Shown piece by piece: positions 25,898 to 33,858 of a stretch of 44,145 nucleotides of DNA. Position 1 is the stretch's first letter. Every line of letters starts with the position of its first letter. The DNA comes from an uncultured Gemmiger sp. (GTDB lineage Bacteria; Bacillota; Clostridia; Oscillospirales; Ruminococcaceae). Both the position numbers and the translations under genes were made by a program. Where the stretch lies: assembly GCA_944388245.1 (NCBI GenBank), contig CALXIA010000014.1, positions 1 through 44,145 on the forward strand, read 5' to 3'. The notes beneath the pieces are model-generated. The model made no database searches. It had not been told where the DNA came from and was given only the letters and a program-made list of their open reading frames with translations.

Positions 25898-25927
25898 ATT
25901 ATAAACGCCGCCGGCACAAGCAAACAA
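25898..25927 (-). promoter_or_regulatory. Promoter of the transport-sulfatase-fucose operon
   Basis: Minus-strand TATAAT (25898-25903) with TTGTTT (25922-25927) as -35 and an 18-base spacer, about 54 bases before the permease ATG. The weak -35 fits an activated promoter. No clear CcpA cre site was found. Confidence 0.65.
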
Positions 25928-25999
25928 CGCTACAAATTTTAAGTGGGGTGCACTTTTTTTAGATGCGAGGTCATGCCTGCTGCGGCCCCGCAAAAAATG

Positions 26000-26008
26000 T
26001 GGTATACT
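26000..26008 (+). promoter_or_regulatory. Extended -10 promoter of the two-component genes
   Basis: TGGTATACT, an extended TGn -10 without a recognisable -35, 58 bases before the response regulator ATG. In the leader, TACATC (26034-26039) and GATGTA (26044-26049) form a small hairpin just before AAAGGAG. Confidence 0.6.
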
Positions 26009-26066
26009 GGTGGCCGAACGGTGGAAAACGCCGTACATCTCATGATGTAGAAAGGAGCAACGCCCC

Positions 26067-27140
26067 ATGAAAGTTCTGCTTGTCGATGACGATCCCCTGG
26101 CTCTGGAAGGAATCCAGCGCATGCTGCACTGGGAATCTTTCGGCGGCGAACTGGCCGGATGCGCCGCCAGCGGCGAGGAGGCGCTTGCCCTGCTGGAAGC
26201 CACCCATCCCGATGTGGTGATCTCGGACATCCGGATGCCCGGTCTGGACGGATTGGATCTGGCCCGGCATATCCACGAACACTTTCCTTATACCCGAATG
26301 ATCCTGATCAGCGGCCACGGCGAATTCAGCTACGCCCAGCAGGCCCTGCAATATCAGGTGACCGACTATCTGCTCAAGCCCATTACCCGGGCCAAGCTGA
26401 ACAGCCTGGAGGAACGTCTGGCCGCCATTCAAAAAGAACTCACCGCCGACGTGCCGCCCTGGTACGCCTGCGACGAGGAACTGCGCAACCGGGTGGGCCA
26501 GGCGCTGCGCAAGGGGGACATGGCCGCCATCGGGGAACTGCTGATCCAGCCCGACGTGTTTCGCGCGCTGTGCAGCCGCCGGGACGTGCTGGGTATCCAG
26601 CTGCTGAACTATTTATTTGTGTACCAGGCGGAACTGGGCAAAGACCGGGATTCGCTGGACGCGCTGCGCCAGGAGGCCATGTCGGAATACTGGGCTTTAA
26701 GCACCGCCGGCGAGCGCCGGGCCTACCTGGCGGCGCGCTATTACGATCTCATGGAATATGCCGAAGAGCAAAAGAACGAGTATACCAGCCCGATCGTGCG
26801 GTTCTGTTTGCAGTCCATTGAGGAAAACTTTTCCGACTCCAACTTCAATATCTCCAACCTGGCCGACACGCTGCATCTCTCCCTGTCCTATTTGAGCACC
26901 GTGTTCAAAAACGCCACCGGTCAGAACGTGAGCAACTACCTCTCCGCCCGGCGGCTGCGGCAGTCCCAGAAGCTGCTGCGGGACCCCTCGATCCCCATTC
27001 GCCAGGTCTGCTTCTTGTGCGGGTACGACGATCCCCGCTATTTTGCCAAGCTGTTCAAAAAACACATTGGTATGACCCCCAGTGAATTCCGCAATCTGTA
27101 TGCGGCGGGCGGCCATCCCACGGCGGAGGACACCCCATGA
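26067..27140 (+). CDS. YesN-type response regulator with AraC output domain
   Basis: 357-residue regulator. The receiver domain (1-120) has acidic DD at 7-8, phosphoacceptor Asp54 in VISDIRMPG and Lys in YLLKPI. After a linker of about 110 residues, a C-terminal AraC-type double helix-turn-helix (about 245-345) ends with CGYDDPRYFAKLFKKHIGMTPSEFR, the family signature. Such regulators pair with YesM-like kinases and activate adjacent sugar transport genes. Divergent placement from the permease-fucose operon makes that operon the likely target. The stop overlaps the kinase start by 4 bases (ATGA). An AAAGGAG ribosome binding site precedes the ATG. Confidence 0.94.
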   Translation: MKVLLVDDDPLALEGIQRMLHWESFGGELAGCAASGEEALALLEATHPDVVISDIRMPGLDGLDLARHIHEHFPYTRMILISGHGEFSYAQQALQYQVTDYLLKPITRAKLNSLEERLAAIQKELTADVPPWYACDEELRNRVGQALRKGDMAAIGELLIQPDVFRALCSRRDVLGIQLLNYLFVYQAELGKDRDSLDALRQEAMSEYWALSTAGERRAYLAARYYDLMEYAEEQKNEYTSPIVRFCLQSIEENFSDSNFNISNLADTLHLSLSYLSTVFKNATGQNVSNYLSARRLRQSQKLLRDPSIPIRQVCFLCGYDDPRYFAKLFKKHIGMTPSEFRNLYAAGGHPTAEDTP

Positions 27141-28921
27141 GCATCACCCGACGTACCTTTTTGAGCATCTGCGGGCTGTTCTGCCTGGTGCTGCTGGCGC
27201 TGAACACCGCCACCTATCTGCTGTTTCAGTACGCCATCACCCGGCAGCTGATCACCTCGCAGGCGGCCATAGCGGAAGCCAATGTACAGCTGAGTTCCGT
27301 TTTCACCCAAACCACCGACAAGCTAATCTACCGATATACCAGCGACGCGGAACTGGGCGAACTGTTAAGCCGTGCGGTGGGGCGTGACGAACTGGAAGAT
27401 CTGAACACCAAGTATCTGCTCAACAGCCGGCTGACCTATCACCTGAACGCGGAAAACCTGCTTTTGAACAACGGGTTTCGGATGGAATTGTACCTTGACC
27501 CGGCCTTGCCGGTGAGCCAGCTGTTCGCGCCTGGCAACACCATCCCCAACGTGAGCCGCGTGTTCAGCGGCGAAGCGGTCGCGCAGGAGGACTGGTATCA
27601 AGTGGTGCGGGCAAACAATGGGCGGCTCATTTTTCTCAACGAGGACCAGACCCGGCTGTGTTTTGCCACCAAACTGCAAAACAGCACCTACACCGGGGTC
27701 CACCGCAAAGAGGGGATCGGCGTGCTGCTGGGCAGCCTGCCGCTGGACCGGCTGCCCCATCTGCTCTCTCTCTTTCCCATCACCGAAAACAGCGGATTCT
27801 TGCTGTTGAACGGCCAGGGCCAGCAGGTGTTCTGTTCTGAGGCCCTGGCCGGGCTGCCGGCCGCGGATGAATTGTCGGTACCGGACTCCAGCAGCGAGTT
27901 GACTCTGGGCGAACAGCGGTTTCTCTGCACCCCGGCCCGGCTGGACTGGGGGCTGCAGCTGGTGTTCCTGACCCCCTATTCCGATATCGCCCGTCAAGTA
28001 TGGGGCATGATGTTCCCCTATCTGGTCTGTTCGGCGGTGTTTCTGATGCTGGGGGTGCTGGTTTCCCTGGGGCTTTCCGCCCAGGTATCCCGGCCGGTGG
28101 TGCGCTTTACCCGCAAACTGGAGGCCATCCAGGACACCCGCAGCGTCAGCGCCGAGAATTTCGCGCCCCGGGGACCCCGGGAGATCTGCCAGCTGAACCG
28201 CAGTTTCGGCGCGCTGATCGGCCGGGTCAACGCGCTGATCGAGGAGGTCACCCGCAAGGAGGACCAGCGCCGGGAGAGCGAGCTGCGGGCACTGCAGGCC
28301 CAGATCAATCCGCACTTCATGCTCAACGCCATGAACGCTGTGAACTACATGGCCCTGGCCCGGGGCGAGGACGACATCGCCGCCACAGTGGATTCGATCG
28401 CCAACCTGATGCGGTACAGCATCACCGAACCGGACCGCCTGGTGACCATGAGCACCGAACTGGACAATATCCGGGAATATATCGCGGTGTATGTGCTGCG
28501 GTTCCGTCAGGATATCCGGCTGGAGATGCTGCCGGGGCTGGACGCGTCCCAGGTGGTCATCCCGAAATTCACCCTGCAGCCCCTTGTGGAGAATTCGATC
28601 CGGCACGGCATCACCCGGCAGGATCCGGGCATCGTGATCCGCATCCAGGCGCAGGAAACCGACACCGGCATTTGCATTGAGGTGACCGATACCGGCCGCG
28701 GCGCCGACGCCCGGCTGCTCAACGATTATCTGGAGTACCGGGACGTGGACCTGAAGGTGACCCATGGTTTTGGCATCCGCAACGTAAACGAGCGGTTGCA
28801 GCTGCGGTTCGGGCCCGGCTGTCATCTGCGGTACGCAAACTATGACGGCCGCCGGCTGCTGGCCCGGCTCACCCTGCCCAAATCCCCTAGCCCGGCCAAA
28901 GAGGCCCTGTCCGGCAGCTGA
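27137..28921 (+). CDS. YesM-type sensor histidine kinase
   Basis: 594-residue membrane sensor. TM1 is at about 10-32 (LSICGLFCLVLLALNTATYL), then an extracytoplasmic sensor region of about 250 residues, TM2 near 295-315 (FPYLVCSAVFLMLGVLVSL), HAMP, and the His_kinase domain with phosphoacceptor His393 in QAQINPHFMLNAMNAVNY. This departs from the usual PHFLYNTLN but keeps the histidine. The ATPase domain has LVENSIRHGI, DTGRGAD and GFGIRNVNERLQ. The large external domain could sense the glycan directly or via the binding protein. Translationally coupled to the regulator by the ATGA overlap. Confidence 0.93.
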   Translation: MSITRRTFLSICGLFCLVLLALNTATYLLFQYAITRQLITSQAAIAEANVQLSSVFTQTTDKLIYRYTSDAELGELLSRAVGRDELEDLNTKYLLNSRLTYHLNAENLLLNNGFRMELYLDPALPVSQLFAPGNTIPNVSRVFSGEAVAQEDWYQVVRANNGRLIFLNEDQTRLCFATKLQNSTYTGVHRKEGIGVLLGSLPLDRLPHLLSLFPITENSGFLLLNGQGQQVFCSEALAGLPAADELSVPDSSSELTLGEQRFLCTPARLDWGLQLVFLTPYSDIARQVWGMMFPYLVCSAVFLMLGVLVSLGLSAQVSRPVVRFTRKLEAIQDTRSVSAENFAPRGPREICQLNRSFGALIGRVNALIEEVTRKEDQRRESELRALQAQINPHFMLNAMNAVNYMALARGEDDIAATVDSIANLMRYSITEPDRLVTMSTELDNIREYIAVYVLRFRQDIRLEMLPGLDASQVVIPKFTLQPLVENSIRHGITRQDPGIVIRIQAQETDTGICIEVTDTGRGADARLLNDYLEYRDVDLKVTHGFGIRNVNERLQLRFGPGCHLRYANYDGRRLLARLTLPKSPSPAKEALSGS

Positions 28922-28959
28922 ACGTCTCATTCCAGATGCCATTTTTCCCGCTCTGCGAT

Positions 28960-29000
28960 ACGCCTGTCTTGCCGCTGCGGCAAGGCAGGCGTTTTGTTTT
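28960..29000 (+). terminator. Terminator of the two-component genes
   Basis: ACGCCTGTCTTGCCG (28960-28974) pairs with CGGCAAGGCAGGCGT (28978-28992), one G-U pair, and is followed by TTTGTTTT. Confidence 0.88.
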
Positions 29001-29048
29001 GCCAGGGCCGCCGCAAAAAATTGCACCGGATACAAAAGATTTCCCCCT

Positions 29049-29076
29049 TTGCGGCGGCGGGCTTCTTCCGTATAGT
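29049..29076 (+). promoter_or_regulatory. Promoter of the fucosidase gene
   Basis: TATAGT (29071-29076) with TTGCGG (29049-29054) 16 bases upstream. A separate promoter from the kinase genes, since a terminator lies between. Confidence 0.6.
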
Positions 29077-29120
29077 AGAAGTAAGGCAATCACTACCCGC
29101 ATGAAAGGAATCCAACCGCC

Positions 29121-30482
29121 ATGAAACAAGCGATCGTCGCCAACGGCGTACACAATTACACCCCACCGGACGAATACATTCCGCCCCGTTCGTCCCAGGT
29201 ACAGGAACACCTGGCATGGTTCATGGGGCTCAAACTGGGCTTTATGATGCACTGGGCCCCCGGCAGCCAGCTGGGCACCTACGAGAGCTGGCCGCTGAGC
29301 GACGGCGACGCCGCCTGGAGCCAGGAGGACTTCACCTGGGCCGATCCCGAGACCTGCAAGCGTCAATACCGGGAGGCCAATCGCACCTTCAACCCGGTCA
29401 AGTTCAACCCGGCCGCCTGGGCAAAGCTGGCTCGGGAATGTGGGTTCAAATACCTGCTGTTCACCACCAAGCACCACGACGGGTTCTGCATGTACGACAC
29501 CCGGACCACCGACTACAGGATCACCGCACCGGACTGCCCGTTCCATACCCATCCCGACGCGGATGTGGTGGGGGCGCTGTACCGGGAATTCCGCAAACAG
29601 GGCCTGGCCATCTCCACCTACTTTTCCAAGCCCGACTGGAACAGCCCCTTCTACTGGGCGCCCCAGTTCGGCCCCGCCCCCACCCGCAACGTAAACTATG
29701 ATGTGCACCAGCATCCGGAATTGTGGGAGCAGTATGTGCAGTTCACCCACCAGCAGATTCGGGAGCTGTGCACCAACTATGGTCAGATCGACGTGCTCTG
29801 GCTGGACGGCGGCTGGGTGCGGCCGGACAATCTGGGGCAGGACATCCGGCTGGGTGAGATCGTGGAGGAACTGCGCGCCGGTCCTCAGCCCCAGATGATC
29901 GTCTGCGAGCGGACCTGCGGCGGCGAATACGAAAACTTTATCACCCCCGAAAAAACCGTGCCGGATACCGCGCTGACGGTACCCTGGGAAACCTGCACAA
30001 CCGTGGGGGAGAAATTCTCCTTCCATTACACCGACCATTTCAAGAGCGGCCGGGAACTGGTGCACCTCTTGCTGAACGTGGTGAGCAAGGGCGGAAATCT
30101 GGCGCTGAATCTGGCGCCCCAGCCCGACGGCGAACTGCCCGCCCCCGCGGTGCGCTCACTGCGGGAGATGGGCGCCTGGCTGGCCCTGTTTGGCGAGGGG
30201 ATCTACGGCACCCGCATCTGCGCCCCCTACTTTGAGGACCGGCTGTTCTACACCCAAAAAGAGGGAGAGGTCTTCGTTTTCTTCCGCTACGACGAGCTTC
30301 CCCGTCTGCCGGACCGTCTGACCCTGCATCTTGACCGTCCGGTGCGGCAGGCGCATTGTATGCGCACCGGCGAGCCGCTGCATTTCCAGGCCGGCGCCGA
30401 TGGCCTGACGCTGGATCTTCGGAAGGTGCCCATGGGCGGTGCCTTCTATGCCGAGGGGTTCCGGCTGACCCTGGCCGACTGA
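29121..30482 (+). CDS. GH29 alpha-L-fucosidase, cytoplasmic
   Basis: 453-residue retaining fucosidase. GLKLGFMMHWAP near the N terminus, FTTKHHDGFCMYDT (the sugar-binding His-His motif) and IDVLWLDGGW with the predicted nucleophile Asp229 are GH29 landmarks. LLLNVVSKGGNLALNLAPQPDG closes the barrel. Length is close to a catalytic domain plus a short beta-domain; no extra carbohydrate-binding module and no signal peptide are present, so it works on imported oligosaccharides. The acid/base residue cannot be assigned by eye. AAAGGAA precedes the ATG. It supplies L-fucose for the FucI-kinase-FucA route encoded on the other strand. Confidence 0.93.
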   Translation: MKQAIVANGVHNYTPPDEYIPPRSSQVQEHLAWFMGLKLGFMMHWAPGSQLGTYESWPLSDGDAAWSQEDFTWADPETCKRQYREANRTFNPVKFNPAAWAKLARECGFKYLLFTTKHHDGFCMYDTRTTDYRITAPDCPFHTHPDADVVGALYREFRKQGLAISTYFSKPDWNSPFYWAPQFGPAPTRNVNYDVHQHPELWEQYVQFTHQQIRELCTNYGQIDVLWLDGGWVRPDNLGQDIRLGEIVEELRAGPQPQMIVCERTCGGEYENFITPEKTVPDTALTVPWETCTTVGEKFSFHYTDHFKSGRELVHLLLNVVSKGGNLALNLAPQPDGELPAPAVRSLREMGAWLALFGEGIYGTRICAPYFEDRLFYTQKEGEVFVFFRYDELPRLPDRLTLHLDRPVRQAHCMRTGEPLHFQAGADGLTLDLRKVPMGGAFYAEGFRLTLAD

Positions 30483-30515
30483 TTCCGCTTTTATCGTTTC
30501 CCTTCCTCCTTTGTG

Positions 30516-30579
30516 CAAAAAGCCTCCCCGCCGGCGCGGCAGCCATGGCTGCGCGCTCCGCAAACGGGGAGGCTTTTTG
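30516..30579. terminator. Long bidirectional terminator between fucosidase and rodA
   Basis: CAAAAAGCCTCCCCG (30516-30530) pairs perfectly with CGGGGAGGCTTTTTG (30565-30579), giving A/T runs on both sides. The 34-base loop contains the palindrome GCAGCCATGGCTGC, so a second hairpin can stack inside. It serves two convergent genes. Confidence 0.9.
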
Positions 30580-30595
30580 TTGGCTTACACAGGGT

Positions 30596-31792
30596 TCAGC
30601 GGCTGCTGCGCCAGCTGTATCGACTGTTTCTGTATACGCTGAGTACTAATCCGACACAAATATACAGCATCAGGACACTGCTGCCGCCCGCGGAAAAGAA
30701 GGGCAGGGTCACCCCGATGACCGGCATGAGCATCAGGTTCATGCCCAGATTGATGATCAGCTGGAAGGCGATGGCCGAAAACACCCCCACGCACAGATAG
30801 GTGCCCATCCGCTGCCCGCTGTTGACCCCGATGGTCAGGGTGCGGATGGCTATGGCGAACAAAGCCCCCAGCACGATCAGGCAGCCCACAAATCCAATGC
30901 TCTCGGCCATATAGCTGAACACGAAATCGTTCTCCGAACGGGGCACATAGGTGTGGGCGTCGCTGAACAGCCCCCGCCCGAAGATCTGCCCCGCGCCGAT
31001 GGCGTTGCGTCCGTATTTCTGTTGCAGCACCACGTCCTTGTACACCGGATTGTCCGGGTCAAACAGGCTCATGATCCGGTCCATCTGGTATCCCTGCAAC
31101 AGATCCGGGAAGAAAAAGATCGCCCCCAGCAGGCCGGCGGCCGCCAGGCTGATCCCCGCGGCAATGTATTTCCAGGACAGGCCGGCGCTGAACAGCATCA
31201 TGGCGCCGATGGCGGCAAAGACGATGGCGGTGCCGTCGTCCCCCTGAAAATGCACCACCAGCACCGGCAGCCCCATGTGCGCCAGCAGCTTGATCAGCTG
31301 CCGGGGCTCGTTGATCTGCTCCCGCACATTGTCCAGATGCATGGCAAAGGTGAGCATAAAGCTGATCTTGGCCAGTTCGGTGGGCTGCAGGCTGATGCCT
31401 CCCGGCAGCAGGATCCAGCTGTAGTTCTGGGTGTTGGCGGGGGCGTAGCCGATGGTGATGCCCGCGAACTCCACGTTGTGAAACACCAAGGTCAGCAGCA
31501 CCAAAAACCAGGTCACCGACACGTGCAGCGGCCACAGCCGGGCCAGGCCCTGGTAATCCAGAAAGGAGAGAAACACCGCGCAGCCCAGGCCCAGCACAAA
31601 GGCCCCCGCCTGGACCAGCGCGTATTTATAGCCGCCCAGCCCCCGCGCCCCGGTGAGGGAATCGTAACTGAAACCGCCCGCGTAGTAACGGCCCACCGAG
31701 AGCAGCACAATGACCGCGAAGATCGAGCAGCCCATGCAGAGAAACAGATAGGTCTTGTCGGTGGTTTTGAGATAACCGCGCACCGCTTTCAT
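30596..31792 (-). CDS. rodA: SEDS peptidoglycan polymerase RodA
   Basis: 398-residue membrane protein with about ten helices of the FtsW/RodA/SpoVE family, which polymerises lipid II into glycan strands during elongation. Family motifs: LQPTELAKISFMLTFA, the large loop with QKYGRNAIGAGQIFGRGLF, NDFVFSYMAESIGFVG, and the ending GVTLPFFSAGGSSVL. The catalytic Asp of SEDS proteins probably lies in VVHFQGDDGTAIV. ATG 31792 with AGGAGG in front is preferred over the upstream start 14 codons earlier. No penicillin-binding partner or mreBCD is adjacent, so the gene stands alone here. Confidence 0.92.
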   Translation of the reverse strand: MKAVRGYLKTTDKTYLFLCMGCSIFAVIVLLSVGRYYAGGFSYDSLTGARGLGGYKYALVQAGAFVLGLGCAVFLSFLDYQGLARLWPLHVSVTWFLVLLTLVFHNVEFAGITIGYAPANTQNYSWILLPGGISLQPTELAKISFMLTFAMHLDNVREQINEPRQLIKLLAHMGLPVLVVHFQGDDGTAIVFAAIGAMMLFSAGLSWKYIAAGISLAAAGLLGAIFFFPDLLQGYQMDRIMSLFDPDNPVYKDVVLQQKYGRNAIGAGQIFGRGLFSDAHTYVPRSENDFVFSYMAESIGFVGCLIVLGALFAIAIRTLTIGVNSGQRMGTYLCVGVFSAIAFQLIINLGMNLMLMPVIGVTLPFFSAGGSSVLMLYICVGLVLSVYRNSRYSWRSSR

Positions 31793-31883
31793 TCCAAGCC
31801 TCCTTGTGAAACACATTGCAACCGCCGGCCGCATCCCGGCGGGAAACTTCCATCACTGCCCCGCAAGGCAGACACATAGATAT

Positions 31884-31892
31884 AGTATAGCA
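31884..31892 (-). promoter_or_regulatory. Extended -10 promoter of rodA
   Basis: Minus-strand TGCTATACT, an extended -10; the -35 position (TACCAT) is poor. The 5' leader would be about 85 bases. Confidence 0.55.
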
Positions 31893-31924
31893 TATCCGGC
31901 CGGGAAATGGTATTCTGTCCCGGA

Positions 31925-31953
31925 TTGCAGTTTGCGCCGGATTATACTATAAT
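31925..31953 (+). promoter_or_regulatory. Promoter of tsaE-tsaB
   Basis: TTGCAG (31925-31930), 17-base spacer, perfect TATAAT (31948-31953). It lies 75 bases before tsaE and is divergent from the rodA promoter. Confidence 0.85.
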
Positions 31954-32027
31954 GGGTGAGGTTTCTACACTTTCTATACGAGACAGACCGCCCGGATGTG
32001 ACAGCGCGCGGCGGCAAGGAGGAACAA

Positions 32028-32456
32028 ATGGCGGTTTTTCACACGGCAAGCCGGGAGGAAACGGTGGCGCTGGGCCGGCGGATGGCGGCAAAGCTGGCGC
32101 CGGGCACGCTGGTGGCCTTCACCGGCGGGCTGGGCATGGGCAAAACAGCCTTCTGCCAGGGCCTGGCCGAGGGGCTGGGCTGCACCGACCCGGTGAGCAG
32201 CCCCACCTTCGCCATCGTGAACTACTACCGGGGGCCCCGGCCGCTGGCCCATTTTGACCTGTACCGCATCCACAGCGAGGACGACCTGGAGACCGCCGGG
32301 TTCTACGAGTACCTGGACCAGGGGGCGGTGGTGGCCGCCGAGTGGAGCGAGAATTTTGCCGATCTGCTGGCCGCCGAACACCCGGTGTGGGTGAACATCC
32401 TTCCCGGCGCGGGGCCGGAGGATCGGACGATCGAGATCGAGGGGGTGGAGCTGTGA
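32028..32456 (+). CDS. tsaE: tRNA threonylcarbamoyladenosine biosynthesis ATPase TsaE
   Basis: 142-residue P-loop protein needed for the t6A modification at position 37 of ANN-decoding tRNAs. Walker A is GGLGMGKTAFCQG; SSPTFAIVNYYRG, HFDLYRI and AAEWSEN are family motifs. AAGGAGG at 32016-32022 fixes the ATG. Its TGA overlaps the GTG start of tsaB by 4 bases. The partners TsaD and TsaC are not in the window. Confidence 0.93.
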   Translation: MAVFHTASREETVALGRRMAAKLAPGTLVAFTGGLGMGKTAFCQGLAEGLGCTDPVSSPTFAIVNYYRGPRPLAHFDLYRIHSEDDLETAGFYEYLDQGAVVAAEWSENFADLLAAEHPVWVNILPGAGPEDRTIEIEGVEL

Positions 32457-33133
32457 TCTGTCTGGGGCTGGACTGTGCCGGCAAGGTGGCCGGCGTGGCC
32501 GTCACACAGGACGGGCAGCTGCTGTACGAGTGTTTTCTGAACCGGGGGCTGACCCACAGCGAGACCCTGCTGCCCATGGTGCAGAACGCGCTGGCGGCGC
32601 TGGGGCTGTCCCTCTCACAGGTGGATCTGCTGGGGGTGTGCGCCGGGCCGGGCAGCTTTACCGGGCTTCGGATCGGCCTGGCCGTTGTCAAAGGTCTGGC
32701 GCTGCCGGGGAATATCCCCTGCGCCGGGGTCTCTACCCTGGAGGCGCTGGCCCGCTGCTGCACCGGCAGCGGGGTGGTGATCCCCGCGCTGGACGCCCGC
32801 CGGGGGGAAGTGTACTGGGCGGCTTTCTCCCTGCCGGACTGTCAGCGGCTGACCCCCGACGCGGCCCAGCCGGTGGGCAGTTTGGAGGATTTTTTGAAAA
32901 ATTGCAAAAATCCGGTGTTTTTTGTTGGTGACGGGGCGGCCCTATGCTATAATAGATACAGCGCGCAGGCGATCCCCTGCCCCGCTCCGCTGCGGCAGAG
33001 CCGGGCGCTGGGCGTCTGCCTGGCCGCCGAGGCGGCTGCCGCGGCCGGTCAGGCTGTGCCTGCCGCCCAGCTGGTTCCCTGCTATCTGCGGCTCAGCCAG
33101 GCCGAACGGGAGCGGGCCGCCCGCGGGATGTAA
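32453..33133 (+). CDS. tsaB: tRNA threonylcarbamoyladenosine biosynthesis protein TsaB
   Basis: 226-residue ASKHA-fold protein that scaffolds TsaD and TsaE. ICLGLDCAGKVAGVAV opens the fold, and GPGSFTGLRIGLAVVKGLA is diagnostic. GALDARRGEVYWA-type sequence (ALDARRGEVYWAAF) follows. The start is GTG 32453, overlapping the tsaE stop as GTGA; an upstream in-frame extension would lie inside tsaE. The end of the gene carries an internal promoter at 32925-32953, in an AT-rich patch unlike the rest of the gene. In many Firmicutes rimI and tsaD follow; here upp follows instead. Confidence 0.93.
   Translation: MICLGLDCAGKVAGVAVTQDGQLLYECFLNRGLTHSETLLPMVQNALAALGLSLSQVDLLGVCAGPGSFTGLRIGLAVVKGLALPGNIPCAGVSTLEALARCCTGSGVVIPALDARRGEVYWAAFSLPDCQRLTPDAAQPVGSLEDFLKNCKNPVFFVGDGAALCYNRYSAQAIPCPAPLRQSRALGVCLAAEAAAAAGQAVPAAQLVPCYLRLSQAERERAARGM
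32925..32953 (+). promoter_or_regulatory. Promoter inside tsaB, probably for upp
   Basis: TTGGTG (32925-32930), 17-base spacer, and TGCTATAAT (32945-32953), a consensus extended -10. It lies in coding sequence about 240 bases before upp and in its orientation. Confidence 0.7.
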
Positions 33134-33136
33134 CGT

Positions 33137-33159
33137 GCGCGCCGTATACGGCGGCGCGC
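33137..33159 (+). other. Hairpin between tsaB and upp
   Basis: GCGCGCCG (33137-33144) pairs with CGGCGCGC (33152-33159). No T run follows, so it is more likely a leader or processing structure of upp than a terminator. Confidence 0.4.
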
Positions 33160-33194
33160 CATTTGCATAACTGAATGAAGAGGAGCGATACGCA

Positions 33195-33827
33195 ATGAGC
33201 AAACAACCCATGATCCTGGATCATCCCCTGGTGCAGCATAAGGTGAGCCTGCTGCGCAACAAGAACACCGGCACCAAGGAATTCAAGGAATTGGTGAGCG
33301 AATTGGCCATGCTGCTGTGCTATGAGGCCACCCGCGATCTGCCCACCGAGGAAGTGGAGATCGAGACCCCGGTGGCCGTGGCGCGCACCAAGGTTCTGGC
33401 CGGGCGCAAGCTGGCGCTGGTACCGATCCTGCGGGCCGGTCTGGGCATGGTGGACGGTATGCTGACCCTGCTGCCCGCCGCCAAGGTGGGGCACATCGGC
33501 CTGTACCGCAACGAGGAGACCCTGGAGCCGGTGGAATATTACTGCAAGCTGCCCGCCGATATCGCGGAGCGGGACGTGATCGTGCTGGATCCGATGCTGG
33601 CCACCGGCGGCAGCGCCCGGGACGCCATCACCCAGATCAAGAAGCGGGGCGCCCGCAGCATCAAGTTCATCGGCATCATCGCCGCGCCGGAAGGCCTGGC
33701 CAAGCTGCATGAATCCCACCCCGACGTGGACATCTACGTGGCCGCGCTGGACGATCATCTGAACGAAAATGGCTACATCGTGCCCGGCCTGGGCGACGCG
33801 GGCGACCGCATCTTCGGCACAAAGTAA
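33195..33827 (+). CDS. upp: Uracil phosphoribosyltransferase Upp
   Basis: 210-residue enzyme that converts uracil and PRPP to UMP for pyrimidine salvage, of the usual length. [16 protein letters not shown] and the PRPP-binding [14 protein letters not shown] are diagnostic; [11 protein letters not shown] is the conserved C terminus, which binds the uracil ring region. GAGGAG precedes the ATG. It may be transcribed from tsaE and also from the internal tsaB promoter. The next gene begins 31 bases later. Confidence 0.97.
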   Translation: MSKQPMILDHPLVQHKVSLLRNKNTGTKEFKELVSELAMLLCYEATRDLPTEEVEIETPVAVARTKVLAGRKLALVPILRAGLGMVDGMLTLLPAAKVGHIGLYRNEETLEPVEYYCKLPADIAERDVIVLDPMLATGGSARDAITQIKKRGARSIKFIGIIAAPEGLAKLHESHPDVDIYVAALDDHLNENGYIVPGLGDAGDRIFGTK

Positions 33828-33858
33828 CCTGAATCCGTCCCAAAGGAGGTGACGCATC

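Noticed and set aside
25928-25999. Possible small gene or RNA in the divergent gap
   Set aside because: No start with a ribosome binding site and no stable fold visible.
26022-26037. Possible CcpA cre site (TGGAAAACGCCGTACA) in the regulator leader
   Set aside because: One extra base breaks the consensus spacing and the 3' half does not match.
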